Source: Dicyema japonicum
Lineage: Eukaryota; Dicyemida; Rhombozoa; Dicyemidae
Length of the DNA stretch: 64,000 nt
Direction: 5' to 3'
Assembly: GCA_011109175.1 (NCBI GenBank)
Contig: RDEW01000005.1
Coordinates: 1,908,238-1,972,237 of the forward strand
Below, one piece after another: positions 10,804 to 20,830 of the stretch. The translations under genes were made by a program, and so were the position numbers. Each line of letters begins with the position of its first letter. Positions within the stretch are counted from its first letter, which is position 1. The notes beneath the pieces are model-generated. The model had not been told where the DNA came from, searched no databases, and saw nothing but the letters and a program-made list of their open reading frames with translations.

Positions 10804-11845
10804 TTAAACTACTTTCAAAAAAGAAGTTGAAAAACGGGGGAAATTCCGGGGGTCAAAATTGGGCCTAGACTTCCTTTTCTTGCTAGGTCTGTACCCTTCA
10901 TTAATTGGGCATCTATATGGGATTTCCTGGCCGTAATATTCAGGTTGCACAGAGTTGTCGGAACGGTAGGGAAGGGGATTATAATACTCTCTTGAGTTAC
11001 TGGCGTACTCAGACAAGTCTAAATAAATTAACTATCAGACTTTGAGGAGGAGGGGTGCCAACATAAATAGGCTCATACGACTGCGGATTGTTCGACATTT
11101 GAGCTGAAACGCTATCTTTACAGCCAGGCTTGTGAAAAAACGACTATTAACAACACAAAGTCAAATAATATATTTTTTAATAAACAGTCTTACATGAAGT
11201 GATTTTGTGTCCACTACGCCTAAAACAACCATGGATTGCAGAATGGCGTACGTAAGTGCACTGTTTTGGCACAACATCATTCGGGCCTCGGACGGGTTTG
11301 ATACGGCAAAATACTGCAATCAACAACTGATTACCTTTAAGTTTCTCAAGGTCTCGGAAAGGTTTTCTGGAGACATAGACTGTACAGTCTCGACGATGCA
11401 CTGAGTGACCTTAGAAGGGTCAGTGACGTCGGGGACACAGGGGGCGGGTGTAGTAATCTGGCCAACTTGTTGAGCAACCGCGTTGACCACTTGAGTGTAA
11501 TTTGCAGTTGTTTGATTGTCTGAAGCTAAAAGAAGGGGGATACCAAAGTGCTGTTCTCCAGCAGCAGGACCAACCCTGAGAGGTCTTCCATTGACGTCAC
11601 AGTTTGCCAGATTGCGTAGAGCACTCTGAGCTGTTTCAATGTCAGCATACTCGCAGAAACCATAACCCTTAGGTTTTCCAGTCTCTTTGTCATAGACCAG
11701 CCTAAAACTGGCTATTGGGCCTACTTTTGAAAACATTTCTCTAAGTTTAGCCTCACTAACATCGTAGGGAATATTTCCAACTAATATGAATTACAATTTC
11801 ATTACCAAATACAGATCTTTGTGCCTTATCACTATTCATGGCCAT
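10804..11845 (-). CDS. CSTF2: cleavage stimulation factor 64-kDa subunit (CstF-64), short form
   Basis: CstF-64 binds GU-rich sequence downstream of polyadenylation sites in the nuclear 3'-end processing complex. From the ATG at 11845, removal of a 25-nt intron (11781-11805) gives [20 protein letters not shown], the RNP2 half of an N-terminal RRM. It continues through [19 protein letters not shown] (RNP1 region) and NGRPLRVG. After a spacer and a 21-nt intron (11314-11334) comes [20 protein letters not shown], the hinge domain that binds CstF-77/symplekin (human QNSPQEARNMLLQNPQLAYALL). A further intron of about 50 nt and one of 22 nt (11019-11040) lead to a Pro/Tyr/Arg tail ending at 10804. 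The protein is only about 290 residues. I see neither the MEARA-type repeats nor the conserved C-terminal helical domain of animal CstF-64, so it is either genuinely reduced or continues in an exon I missed. Confidence 0.88.
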
Positions 11846-11940
11846 GACACACGTGAAGGATAATTTAAGTAATAAATTATTTATTTAAGCATAAATAAAA
11901 AAAATTTTAATTTATTGTGTTTTATTATAAATAAATTCAT
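11846..11940. promoter_or_regulatory. divergent intergenic region, probable shared promoter
   Basis: Only 95 bp separate the start codons of the minus-strand CSTF2 and plus-strand AGPAT genes. The segment is very AT-rich (TATTTATTTAAGCATAAATAAAA and similar). No specific factor site can be named. A bidirectional core promoter is inferred from geometry alone. Confidence 0.4.
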
Positions 11941-13126
11941 ATGTTGGAATTTCTTGTTTTTAGTGTGATGGGTTTTGTCTTTGCCCTCGTTTTTATCGGT
12001 ACTGGGGCGTTTGTTGGGATAATTATGGCGATTAGTTACTTTTCAGTAAGACTCTTCAGTGATTCTCTCCATAAGACTCTATGCTACATCCTCGCCGATA
12101 TATTTTGGTCAAGTATATACCACTTATGAGTTAAGTATTTCCTGTTTTCTGTCTTGGATGGGGAGGATTGGAGTTGTCGGTTTACGGTGATCCAAAAGTT
12201 CTATCAAAATGGAATGCTGGTCACAATATTGTTCTAGAAAACCATAACTACGAAATTGACTTCATTGTTGGTTACTGTGTCCTCTATCTGGCCAATATTA
12301 TTGGAGTCGTCTATACTGATCACTTTTAGAGTTCCAAGTTGGTCGGGAAAAAGATGCTTAGTATTGTTCCTATTCAGGGACCGGTTTGGTTCTTTACAGA
12401 CAGTCTCTTCATTAAACGAGTCTGGAAAGATGACGAGAAGATGATAAAGGATTATGTTCCACGGATTAGTAAATATCCAAAGTATCTTCCAATAACAGTA
12501 AAATTCAAATATAAAAACAGCTGCTATTCCACCCGGAAGGCACTCGCTTTACCGAAAAGAAGCACGTGGCTTGTGTAAATTACTACAAAGAGCTAGGACT
12601 TGAGCCTCTGCAATATTTACTGACTCCAAGGATGTGAGGATTTAAATCAATTGTCAATGCCCTGCGAAATAACTGTTAGTTTCTTATTTTTATTAAAGTT
12701 GACCATTTGGTCGATACGACCTTGTTGATTCGGCCAAAATACGATGGGTACCAAATCTCGGTCAAAAATCTGCTTCTTCGAAAAAAATTTGTAGCCGAGC
12801 TATATGTGAGTGTTTTGGTTTTACAATAGTGTAATGTCTATGATATGAAAGATGTCCCCACAGAAGATCAAGATCTGGGAGCCTTTTTGACAGATTCTTA
12901 CTACTTTAAGGACAAGTTGATGGATTTCTTTCACAAAAATGGAAGTATTGCTCAGAAATATGATCTTCTCGCTTCGTCGTCTTTCCCAAATGATTTACTA
13001 TATCGGTCTGTCTTGATTTTCTTTATATCATTCTGCTATTACAATGTCCTCATTTTATTTATCTCCCACATTACTGGTCTGAGTTGTTTTTCTATCGCGT
13101 GTGGAATATTTGGTGGATGTTTGTGA
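11941..13126 (+). CDS. 1-acylglycerol-3-phosphate acyltransferase, AGPAT3/4 type
   Basis: This is a membrane acyltransferase that makes phosphatidic acid from lysophosphatidic acid in the ER. Six exons are joined by introns at 12113-12135, 12306-12329, 12498-12520, 12675-12698 and 12806-12829 (23-24 nt each). Motif I reads NHNYEID (the catalytic H-X4-D), motif II KLVGKKMLSIVPIQGPVWFF, and motif III FHPEGTRFTEKKH. After these come the AGPAT3/4 C-terminal region (DVPTEDQDLGAFL) and a final hydrophobic pair of helices. The N-terminus is a long hydrophobic segment. One oddity is an in-frame TGA at 12635-12637, where animal homologues have Lys in the conserved PRTKGF context; reading frame and similarity continue normally after it. 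Either this is a base-call error or the gene is inactive. The start is the first ATG, 96 bp from the divergent CSTF2 start, so the two genes probably share a bidirectional promoter. Confidence 0.87.
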
Positions 13127-13257
13127 TTTAGTATATATTTTAGTGTACATGCTCGCTTTTTCGGCAATTCAATTTCTAACCGTGACTTAATTTCGTTTAT
13201 TTATTAAATTCTTGGTTTTAATCAAGATTTTTGTTTTTTTCTTCTGTTCCCATTTTG

Positions 13258-13420
13258 AATAGAGTGGCGTCATGTGTCAACCTGTTTCAGGTGGATACCA
13301 GTACGAGGGAGGCATGTAGAAGGATCATTTTCTCTCCCCCATCCACTGGAGGGGTTCCCAAAACTGCAGGGAATTGATATCTACCTGTTATGCTGATTCT
13401 GGAAGGACTTGTGAAGGACT
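13258..13420 (-). repeat. dispersed repeat D, copy 1 (R2-like element tail)
   Basis: About 160 bp match 33115-33275 in reverse complement, sharing AGAGTGGCGTCATGTG, AAGGATCATTT, GAGGGGTT and TTATGCTGATTC. At 33 kb the matching segment directly follows the endonuclease-domain fragment of the R2-like retroelement, so this is probably the downstream tail of another truncated copy. Confidence 0.6.
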
Positions 13421-14440
13421 CTGTTTCTTTGACAGTGGGAACTGGATACACTTTATTAGTTGTTAAATTTTAACCTCTTTCTCGGTGTATCCGGGGTTAA
13501 TAATAAAAGGTGAGGGTTATTGGTACTCAATCATTTTTGAGGATCTCAACAATAGTGCCCTGTTTTAGAACTATTAAGATTTCTCCATTATTTTTATATT
13601 GGAAAATGTTAACGAATTGATCTCATCTTAAAATTTGTACTATGCTTAAGAACCGAGGGCGTGCCCGTGCGACAACGAGTATCCAGTTATACGGCCGATG
13701 AGTGCTCATGTGGGCTCAAGGAAGGAGTATAGGGCCATACTAATGCCTTTGTTAAAGCGTGCTGGGATCACGTGATTAGTTAGTTTGGTGATCCCGAGGT
13801 CTTATAATTTTTAGTTTAATTAATTTCATGCGGAAGAAATTAAAGACTGAGTTAAAATTCATTTTAGTTCACTAAGAATCATGAATCAAAGTCGTCTTCT
13901 TTAACATTTTATTGACTTATGTAGGGTTAATAAAAAATAATAGGACACAACAATTAGATGATTCTCTATAATATCCACCTCGATATTCTTCTCGGGGTTT
14001 CACACACTCTCTGTATGCTCTCGGCACTCCCAGATACTTGTGAGGAATAAACCGTGGGAGCTCTTTCCTAAGAGGTTGGTTCATCAAGAGCTGGAAAACT
14101 TCTACAGACTGTTAGCAGTTGGTGGTTGGATCTTCTTTAGCTTCACTTTAGCATGTTTGTTCTCCACAAGACTCAATTTTAGCTAATAGTTGGTTCGATA
14201 TATTTGATTTATAGAGAACTTAGTTTCGAGATGAATAAAGTCTTGTAGAAGTCCCTTTATTCGAGAGGAAATTGACAGTGACTTCCTATATTTCCACTTT
14301 GTATACGGGATTTGTTTTTCATTAAGAGTTAGAGGTTGTTCAGAGTTGGTTATCCCTCTGTTCATGGCAAATATTTATTCGCATAACTTATTTTGCTATG
14401 GAAAATAAGTTTGTCTCTTATCATTTGCTTAACATGCTGA
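13421..14440. repeat. repeat debris, no supported gene
   Basis: The region has no long open frame. Around 13738-13800 the block GATCACGTGATTAGTTAGTTTGGTGATC matches, in reverse complement, sequence at about 57140-57180 (ACCAAACTAACTACTCACGTGATC), so it is part of another dispersed repeat. The remainder is unassigned. Confidence 0.4.
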
Positions 14441-14442
14441 AC

Positions 14443-14691
14443 AGATTTTACTGATCCAGATTTTTCGGACTCTGAAAGCGAGGATTATTTCCTGTATAAG
14501 CAAATTAATGTATTATCGAATTTTGAGCGGGGAGGTCAAGAGCTGAACAGACCAGGTAACAAGGATGACATTCTGTTACACGTTTTAGATAGAAATTTTG
14601 ATACGGACTTAGTTGTCTATGGTAAGACCCTTCCTATTCTCCGGATGAAAAAAGTTGCAAGTCGTCCGATATCTGAGCCAAAGTTCTGGTA
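14443..14691 (+). CDS. unrecognised acidic ORF, possible internal exon
   Basis: An open stretch after a plausible acceptor (GAACAG) reads TDPDFSDSESEDYFLYKQIN and continues for about 80 codons. Its Ser/Asp/Glu-rich composition is typical of a real protein. It has no ATG of its own. An upstream small frame (14364, MANIYSHNLFCYG) might be its first exon. The end overlaps LINE-like sequence on the other strand. No family is recognised. Confidence 0.25.
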
Positions 14692-15347
14692 AGTATCTTT
14701 CTAGCATCTGAGTCGAACTCTTATTTACGTAGATCGAACAACTAAGGATTTTGGTGTTTAGGTTTACCCATGGAAATGAACCAGAAGATTTGTCGTAGGC
14801 TCCCCTGAAGCAGTGTTGAAAAAAGGCCATGTTTTCGTGGGAAGGATGTGACTTTCTTCTGATGCATGATGCAGTTCCCTCTTGCACGATTTTTTAAGTA
14901 GAATAGCCATTGAAGTCTTCGAGGTTAAATCCCATTATAATTTTGTCGACAGACTTTCTTCCAGTTGACATTTTTGTAGTTTTGGTTGGGATGTCTTCTT
15001 AGTGAGAACATTCCAGTTATCGAGATAAGGATAGGGTTGTTGCCGCTCGTGAAGTTGTAAAATTATGGAAGTGAGTATAAGGTCTGGTGATGTTGTACTA
15101 ACATTGGATTTTAAAATGTTCTTTTGTTCGTCATGGACTGTTTAAAAGTACTAAGTTTTCCAGATTTGCAAATAGAAAAGTTCTTGTTTTCTGGTTGATT
15201 TTTTAGCCCGACCAGATGTTTCGTGTTCAGATCTCCACATAAAAATAAAATTTGGGAATTTTTGAGGTCAACCAAGGAGAACAAGAAGTCCTTGAGGAGA
15301 CGATGTCCTGAGAATCGAAAAACCTTCACCCAAGCACAGTGATCCAA
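14609..15347 (-). mobile_element. jockey-like LINE, displaced endonuclease fragments
   Basis: The minus strand reads LLKDFLFSLVDLKNSQILFL then CGDLNTKH near 15210-15300. This matches the GDxNxKH motif of the APE-type endonuclease of jockey-like non-LTR elements. Further downstream (14609-14887) another open frame (SIYVNKSSTQMLERYLPEL) may be more of the same domain. Endonuclease normally precedes RT, but here it follows the RT fragment (15330-15720) on the same strand, so the copy is rearranged. The block GACGATGTCCTGAGA occurs both at 15299 and at 15349 and may mark the junction. Confidence 0.5.
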
Positions 15348-16330
15348 AGGACGATGTCCTGAGAGCTGAAGTCGATTTTAGAACGCGTCGCAGGGAACGA
15401 AATTGTCGCCTGGTGGAATGAATAGATGAGATGCATATCAAGTGTCACACCCAAGCTCCTTTGACATCTGTTAAAAGGGATGTCGACCTTGTTTAACTTC
15501 AAGATGACTGTCTTCCTTCCCAATCTTCTGTGCCCTTCTGGACGTTCTGATCTCGCAATGGCAAAACAATATCATCCGCATAAAAGTGTAGAACATCATT
15601 ATCAAATTCAAAAGTCGAGAGAAAGGCCAGAAAGAAGTTAAACGGAGCAAGGGATAAAGGAGATCTTGAGGGACTCTTTTGGGGAAGAGACGTGAAATGG
15701 ATTTCAGTCCTCCGAGACATACACGTTCCCTTCGTCCACTTAGGAAGTTAGTGATCCAAAGCTTGAACCGCCCTGGGATCTCCGAATAAAATATTTTCTG
15801 CGTGATAATAGTGTATCCGACTTCCTATGCTTTTTGTGTGAAATTTTTGTGTAGAATTTTATCAAGTTGTTCACATTTTTTTGAACATAATCATCCTCTG
15901 TTGAAATTTCATCGCTTTTTGCCACATTGCGAATAGCTTTCCACACCTTTCCCGTAGTGCGATTTATATTTATCATTGTAAGCACAAGATTCCACTTTAA
16001 CCTCTTGAGCTCTTGGGCCTTTATTTCATTATTCAATGTTCTGATCCGGAGTTTCATATCCAAGGTTATCCGGTTAGATTTTTTAAGGTGATTTCTTTCT
16101 TTAATCAAGGCCGTCTTCCCTCGACCACTCGACGAATTTAAGTAATGTTTGGGTATAGCCTTTGATCTTGCTTCCAAGATTATTTGGGTAAAGCAACTGG
16201 TGGCATTCTCCAGAGAACTGAAGCTATCCAAGTAACAATTCTTCATTTTATCTTCTGAGATTTCGCGATACAATTTCCAGTTAGCACCTTTGTAATTGTA
16301 GCTGCTAGGAATTGTCCTCATTTTAATCAA
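15326..16330 (-). mobile_element. jockey-like non-LTR retrotransposon ORF2 remnant
   Basis: From 16330 to 15740 the minus strand encodes 196 residues typical of the linker between endonuclease and RT in jockey-like elements (NYKGANWKLYREISED; TTGKVWKAIRNVAK). It ends at QGGSSFGSLTS. From 15720 to 15326 come RT palm pieces: a PQKSPSRSPLSLAPFNFF segment, FYADDIVLPLRDQN (catalytic YADD) and SLGVTLDMHLIYSFH (thumb-like YLGVTLD). The fingers and first palm motif are missing between these two parts, so this is an internally deleted, inactive copy. The end (SSQDIVLWITVLG) is shared with 20069-20110. Confidence 0.75.
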
Positions 16331-16474
16331 TTATTGAACTCTAATCTTAATAATATGCAAAAATTTATTAAATAAATAATCAATAGCTCTAATTAAGTCA
16401 TTAGATTATCTCCAACCTCCTTTGATTGGAGCCACTACTCAGCTCATTCATTACACAATCATCCCCACCGTCGT

Positions 16475-16840
16475 TTAGCTGGTAACTTGTGGTTCCATGA
16501 GCGAGTCCAGATCTTCCTCTTCTAGGTCAAAAGACTTTCGTTGGATGACTTCACCAGCATCACTCTCTCGAAAATCCAATCCGTGCGATGCTCCACTAGC
16601 ATACTTTCCTCTTGATCGTACCAGATTGAATATATGCCATTGAGAGTACATATAGTCAAAACATCCATATCTTATAGAATTTACGTACAATTCCCTCATA
16701 GGTCAACACAATATGAATAATTCTAACGTCGCAATGTATATTTGAGACAACTCTTTAGCGATGAGGTCGTATTTGTAGAGTTTTTCCACTTTAACTACCT
16801 TCAGCATCTCCTGAGAAGTGATTCCACATTTTTATTTAAT
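16475..16840 (-). CDS. unrecognised minus-strand gene, 2 exons
   Basis: The last exon (16475-16699) encodes a protein-like tail: NSIRYGCFDYMYSQWHIFNL, then an acidic C-terminus EEEDLDSLMEPQVTS. Upstream on the same strand (about 16715-16830) another phase reads VEKLYKYDLIAKELSQIYIA. A short intron near 16690-16730 probably joins them. The family is not recognised. It sits divergent to acid ceramidase, with AT-rich DNA in between. Confidence 0.4.
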
Positions 16841-17000
16841 TTTCAAAATATTATTATTTAACCGCGAAAAGGGGAATGCCAAGAAAGGAGTTAAACCACC
16901 TTATCAAATGCTTCCGGTAGAATGAAATATATTTTTTAATTATTTTTCAATTTAATTTATTTAATTATTGAAATTATTTTTAGTTAAAAATAAATTAATA

Positions 17001-18405
17001 ATGCTTTTTGTCCTATCGTTACTATGTCTTATTGAAGGCAAAGAACAGAAAGGTTTTATTAACCTCGATAATCAGTAAATCTATTAAATCATACTTTTAT
17101 AAAGAATTCCGGTCTTTAATATTAACTTGGATGAATCTCCGAAGGAAAGATGGAAGGAATTGCTTCTTGCGAAGAGAGAAGAAGTAACAGAAAGATTTGG
17201 CATTTAGATCCTGGCCCTCAAACGTTATTCCGATCATTTGATTTCATCTTTTCCATTTTTCGGGAGAAAAATATTAAAATTAATTCAAAATTCACAGGTA
17301 GTTGAAATACAATATTTGAGCCTCCTTTAGAGAGACTTCCGAATGATTACGGAGAGGAAATTTACTGGGGGAGTAAATATATTGGATCAACTCCAGGTAT
17401 AAATTGATGATAAATGAAGGATATTTATTCTTTCTTAATTCATTAATGGAATTGACGACATTTTGTACTTCACTGGTGGCTGAGGATTCCAACGGAGGTT
17501 ACCGTGAATTACCTTAATTATTAGAACAGTTCTTTGCTAGAAGCCTTGATTTTGGGATTCTAGGGTACTTTTAGTTAATAGTTTAAGATATAATATCAAA
17601 AAGCACTTGTTCCCTATGACTGATCTTATAAGGAACATCACCGTGGTCACACACTTTACAAGAAATGGAAAATATCTATACACGGCAGTTACTCCCGCTG
17701 GTTTTTTCGGGGTGGTCACTGGATTTAAACCAGTCTGACACGGAAATAATTTGTAGGGAAAATTTGCTTTGTCAATTAATCAACGAGTCGAGCCTCTGAA
17801 ACAGTTACCCGGAATTTTGGGTATCAACGTATAGTAGCTTTAGATTTTTACAAGTGGCTAAAACATAAATTCGATCAAAGAAAATTTAGTGTCTTTCTCC
17901 TAAGGGAAGTTTTGGATACTTGTGATACTTTCGACCAAGTTATAGAAATACTCAAAAATACAAAAGTCGTAGCCCCCTGTTACTTTATTGTCGGATCCGT
18001 CAATTCTTCGCAGTTCATTGGTTCACTAACTTTAGGGTGCTGTGGTTACGAAGAAAAGGAATAAGAGTGATGTTTGGATGATGAATGACACGACTAATAT
18101 TGGACGTCCCTGGTTTATTTTGCAGACCAACTACGATCACAATCTATCTCCCTTATTCTTTGACGACAGGAGATACAAAGGGTACGAATACATGCGAAAC
18201 TTGACTCCAAGTGTAATATGTTTGTTATATCAAGAATGTCGGGATTAATAATTTGATGGATTTGATGAGCATGAAACCTTTGAGGAATAAAGTATTCGTT
18301 ATTTCAACTTAGCTTACAATATATTCGTTTATCATGAATATTCGGAGTGGAGATATTCAAGGGAAATTTCAGTATTGCAAGGAGGATGACTGTCCTCTGT
18401 TTTAG
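17001..18405 (+). CDS. ASAH1: acid ceramidase / NAAA-type lysosomal amidase
   Basis: This lysosomal N-terminal-nucleophile hydrolase cleaves ceramide to sphingosine and fatty acid. A signal peptide (MLFVLSLLCLIEG) starts at 17001. With eleven or so introns of mostly 21-30 nt removed, the protein aligns along its length with human ASAH1. It shows PVFNINLDESPKERWKELLL and MELTTFCTSLVAED (nucleophile Cys at 17464-17466, where the precursor self-cleaves). These are followed by FARSLDFG (Arg and Asp of the active site), TPAGFFGVVTGFKP and TKVVAPCYFIVG. Next are LQTNYDHN and FFDDRR (the Asn and Arg equivalents of N320 and R333). The C-terminus, LTIYSFIMNIRSGDIQGKF, follows a 21-nt intron. All residues I know to be catalytic are present, so the enzyme should be active. 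ASAH1 and NAAA cannot be separated by eye; the gene symbol is for the nearest named homologue. One intron at about 18013-18035 does not obey GT-AG in its best reading. Confidence 0.88.
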
Positions 18406-19340
18406 TCCTTCTCTAGTCTTGATATTTTTGGTTTAATTTATGGTTTTGGGCGTTACTCTGTGGTTTTAGTCATGTGAGAGGTGGGACTGCATGATAAATT
18501 GTTCACTAGGCGTCACACGTGACTGGTGATTTTTAAATATCATTGCCACATGTAAGTTCTGATTCGTTTTTCTTCAGTGATGACTAAATGTGTTGTTGTG
18601 GTGGAAAGCTGCATTGAAGAGAGAAGAAAAAGACATGAACACGAGGAAAGTTGTACCCACATAAGCACTTATTAACTGTTCATTATGAAACTATGTCAAC
18701 ACGTGGAAACTAGGACTGGCTGACCTATTAAGGACGTGGAAACTACTTTCTTCTAGGATGCGTTAAAATCTCAAAGTTTCAGCATGCGTGCTTGATGTTG
18801 TTCCCCTTATCTCGGCCTGTGCAAAAAGACAAAACGAAGCCATTACATTCTTACCTTCTGACCATGAGTCAATCTTTAGCTTAATCTCGAAATTTCGTTC
18901 ATCCAGTCGATTTTTGTCTTCGAAAGGCAAGCTGTCATAATGGCACTGAGAGGTCTGTTCTCATGCATTCGCGGCGAAAAAAATTTACAAATTAATTTTT
19001 GTGAATTAAAAAAAGGTTCTCCTCATTGGGGTCATATACGAATTATGTTCAATAACAGATTAACTGCTGAAATTCAAATTCCTCTCTAAAACGACTAAAT
19101 TAACATTTTGGCAAAATCAATCTTCCCGTCATTCGCATAATGCCTCACAACACTAAGATATTGTTTCAGTATCAAATTCCCGCCCATCATTACACATTTT
19201 ATTAACAAAGGAAAATCACTCATTTTCTTTATTAAAGCGATTCTTTCTTGTCTCCTTCTATACAGTCCGTCTAAACACTCCCTTGACCACGTGTTATTCC
19301 CTCTTGAATTATCCTAATGACCACTTAAAGAAAATATGAT
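18406..19340. other. no supported gene
   Basis: There is no long open frame and no recognised repeat end. The first 100 bp are the presumed 3' region of the acid ceramidase gene. I see nothing else assignable here. Confidence 0.4.
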
Positions 19341-19343
19341 ATG

Positions 19344-19640
19344 TTATGTTGTCCAATTTAGTCGTGTCCGACCCTTTGAGATCTCATGAACGAGTTTCCT
19401 CCACTCTCCCCGATCCGTTGCAATTTGGAGTAGCCTTGATATAGGCATTCCCGTGATGTCTTCCACCGTGGATAGCCACCGATTCTTTGGTCGGCCAGGT
19501 CTTCTCTTCCCAGTAATATTGCTCAGCATAATGGTTCTTTCCAGTGAATTAGAAATTTGAAGGATATTTCGACCACGTGGGCATTATTCATACGACAAAT
19601 CAACCTAGCTAATCTGATTAGTGAGCAAATAACTGAAAAA
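19344..19640 (-). mobile_element. LINE reverse-transcriptase C-terminal fragment
   Basis: The minus strand encodes GKRRPGRPKNRWLSTVED and ATDRGEWRKLVHEISKGR, the conserved C-terminal region that follows RT in RTE/jockey-like elements. An adjacent upstream phase (LARLICRMNNAHVVEI) matches the preceding LxWxGHxxRM-type block. It is a 5'-truncated, frameshifted remnant. Confidence 0.65.
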
Positions 19641-20014
19641 TACATTTTATCACCTGTATACCGCTTGGTTGTATTTAGTGCCATTTTATTGCTGCTTTTG
19701 AAAAAGAATACAACATTGAAGGAATCTTTTCAGGTTTTGATACTTTGGGGATATTGCTTACTCACTTTTCAACATTTTAATGTTTACCCTTGAGTGAGTT
19801 TGAACCACCGTTGAATCCATTCGTCATTGAACTGTTAGGGGATAGGAAAATCTGTAATAAATTTTCTAAGGATATTCTTTACTCCACGAACACGATTAAC
19901 AAGGAATGGTACAGTTTCTCAATTTCTGTGTGCAACTCAATGAAGTATCGAGAAACCACAATTGAAGACGCTGAATCATCCATCTCAGAAACAGAACAAA
20001 CAGTATTAAGATGA
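19640..20014 (+). CDS. unrecognised membrane-type ORFs
   Basis: Two open frames abut here: a hydrophobic one (VVFSAILLLLLKKNTTLKESF, then a second hydrophobic stretch) ending at 19793, and a hydrophilic one from 19790 to 20014 rich in Ser/Glu/Thr. A third phase between them reads GFDTLGILLTHFS. The hydrophobic hairpin followed by an ES..x-LGI-type segment faintly recalls PIG-H (GPI-GlcNAc transferase subunit), but I could not build a consistent splice model. Treat this as unidentified. The nominal start inside the antisense LINE remnant (19557) should not be believed. Confidence 0.25.
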
Positions 20015-20023
20015 TTATGAAAT

Positions 20024-20251
20024 TATTCCAAAGACCAAGGGTAAACCTGACGCATGACAGTAGAGCCCTCATCCAAGCACAGTAATCCAGAGGATATTGT
20101 CCTGGAAGCTGAATTCGAAGCCAGAACTCGTCGTCAGAAGCGATATAGTCTTCTGATTAAAGAAATGGATCCCTTTGAATGTCTCTAGGCATTGTGCACC
20201 TCCTGAGTATGGTGAATAATCATGGAATTGACTCAAGCTGTTGAACAACAT
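20024..20251 (-). mobile_element. jockey-like LINE 3'-terminal remnant
   Basis: The minus strand has FSFQDNILWITVLG, the same C-terminal peptide as at 15326-15400, followed about 45 bp later by the family L 3' block (CCCTTGGTCTTTGGAATAATTT in minus orientation, 20024-20050). This links the coding remnant to the 3' end found alone at 6455-6650, 46765-46880 and 61605-61880. Confidence 0.6.
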
Positions 20252-20339
20252 AATGTCGAAACCTTAACATTTGGTTTTTGTTCAGATTTATGTTACTGTC
20301 TATTTTTTGGTTCGCTTCCGAAAAAGTAGGTCAAGTAAA

Positions 20340-20480
20340 ATAAACTAATACACTTTGAAAATTGGATTTCTCGGATTTTTACACTCATTGGAGATCTCCG
20401 TGAGCGCTGCTGATCATTTGAGCGAATCTCGCTCGTAATCCTGGAAAGAAATAACCATGCAGTCAGGTCGGATATTTAAT
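20340..20480 (+). mobile_element. R2-like retroelement 3' coding fragment
   Basis: The sequence GGAGATCTCCGTGAGCG...TTTGAGCGAATCTCGCTCG reads GDLRERC, then FERISLVILERNNHAV. This matches the C-terminal end of the element at 29338-32040 (GDFRKHRWLFERISLAILRG, about 31945-32015). About 100 bp are recognisable. Confidence 0.55.
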
Positions 20481-20568
20481 TCGAGATTTTTGAGGTTTTT
20501 ATGTTTTATCGATTTTGATGTCAGGTTAGAGAAATTTCTAGGGTTATTAAATTTATCATTATTATTAC

Positions 20569-20740
20569 CCAAGGATCACTGGGTCAAATAGAAAGAAATA
20601 TAAGTTTTCAACTAAGTGATCCCAGACCGACATGGGAGAAGATGAGTGCGGAGGGGTATAGAAACCTGTACAGCTCTTCTCATTGGACATGGCATCGGCT
20701 CAAACTTTTTACATGTTTGTAGATATTTTGGGTCGGATAA
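20569..20740 (+). repeat. dispersed repeat C, copy 1
   Basis: About 170 bp match 54903-55060 in the same orientation, sharing AGGATCACTGGGTCAAA, AAGTGATCCCAGACCGACA, ACAGCTCTTCTCATTG and ACATG(G/C)CATCGGCTCAAA. In both places LINE RT sequence on the minus strand follows, so the block is probably the 3' UTR of that element. The internal GATCACTGGGTC / GATCCCAGACC pair could form a hairpin. Confidence 0.65.
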
Positions 20741-20830
20741 ATTGTTCATAAACTGTGGCAAGGCTCCCAGTTTGGTCTCTAAGTGTTTTTGAGAGTACTT
20801 TTAAAATTCTCATTTTCTTCAGAGCAGAAG

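Noticed and set aside
19557-19793. Gene starting at the TTG at 19557
   Set aside because: The first 80 bp lie antisense to a recognisable LINE C-terminus, so the start is artificial.
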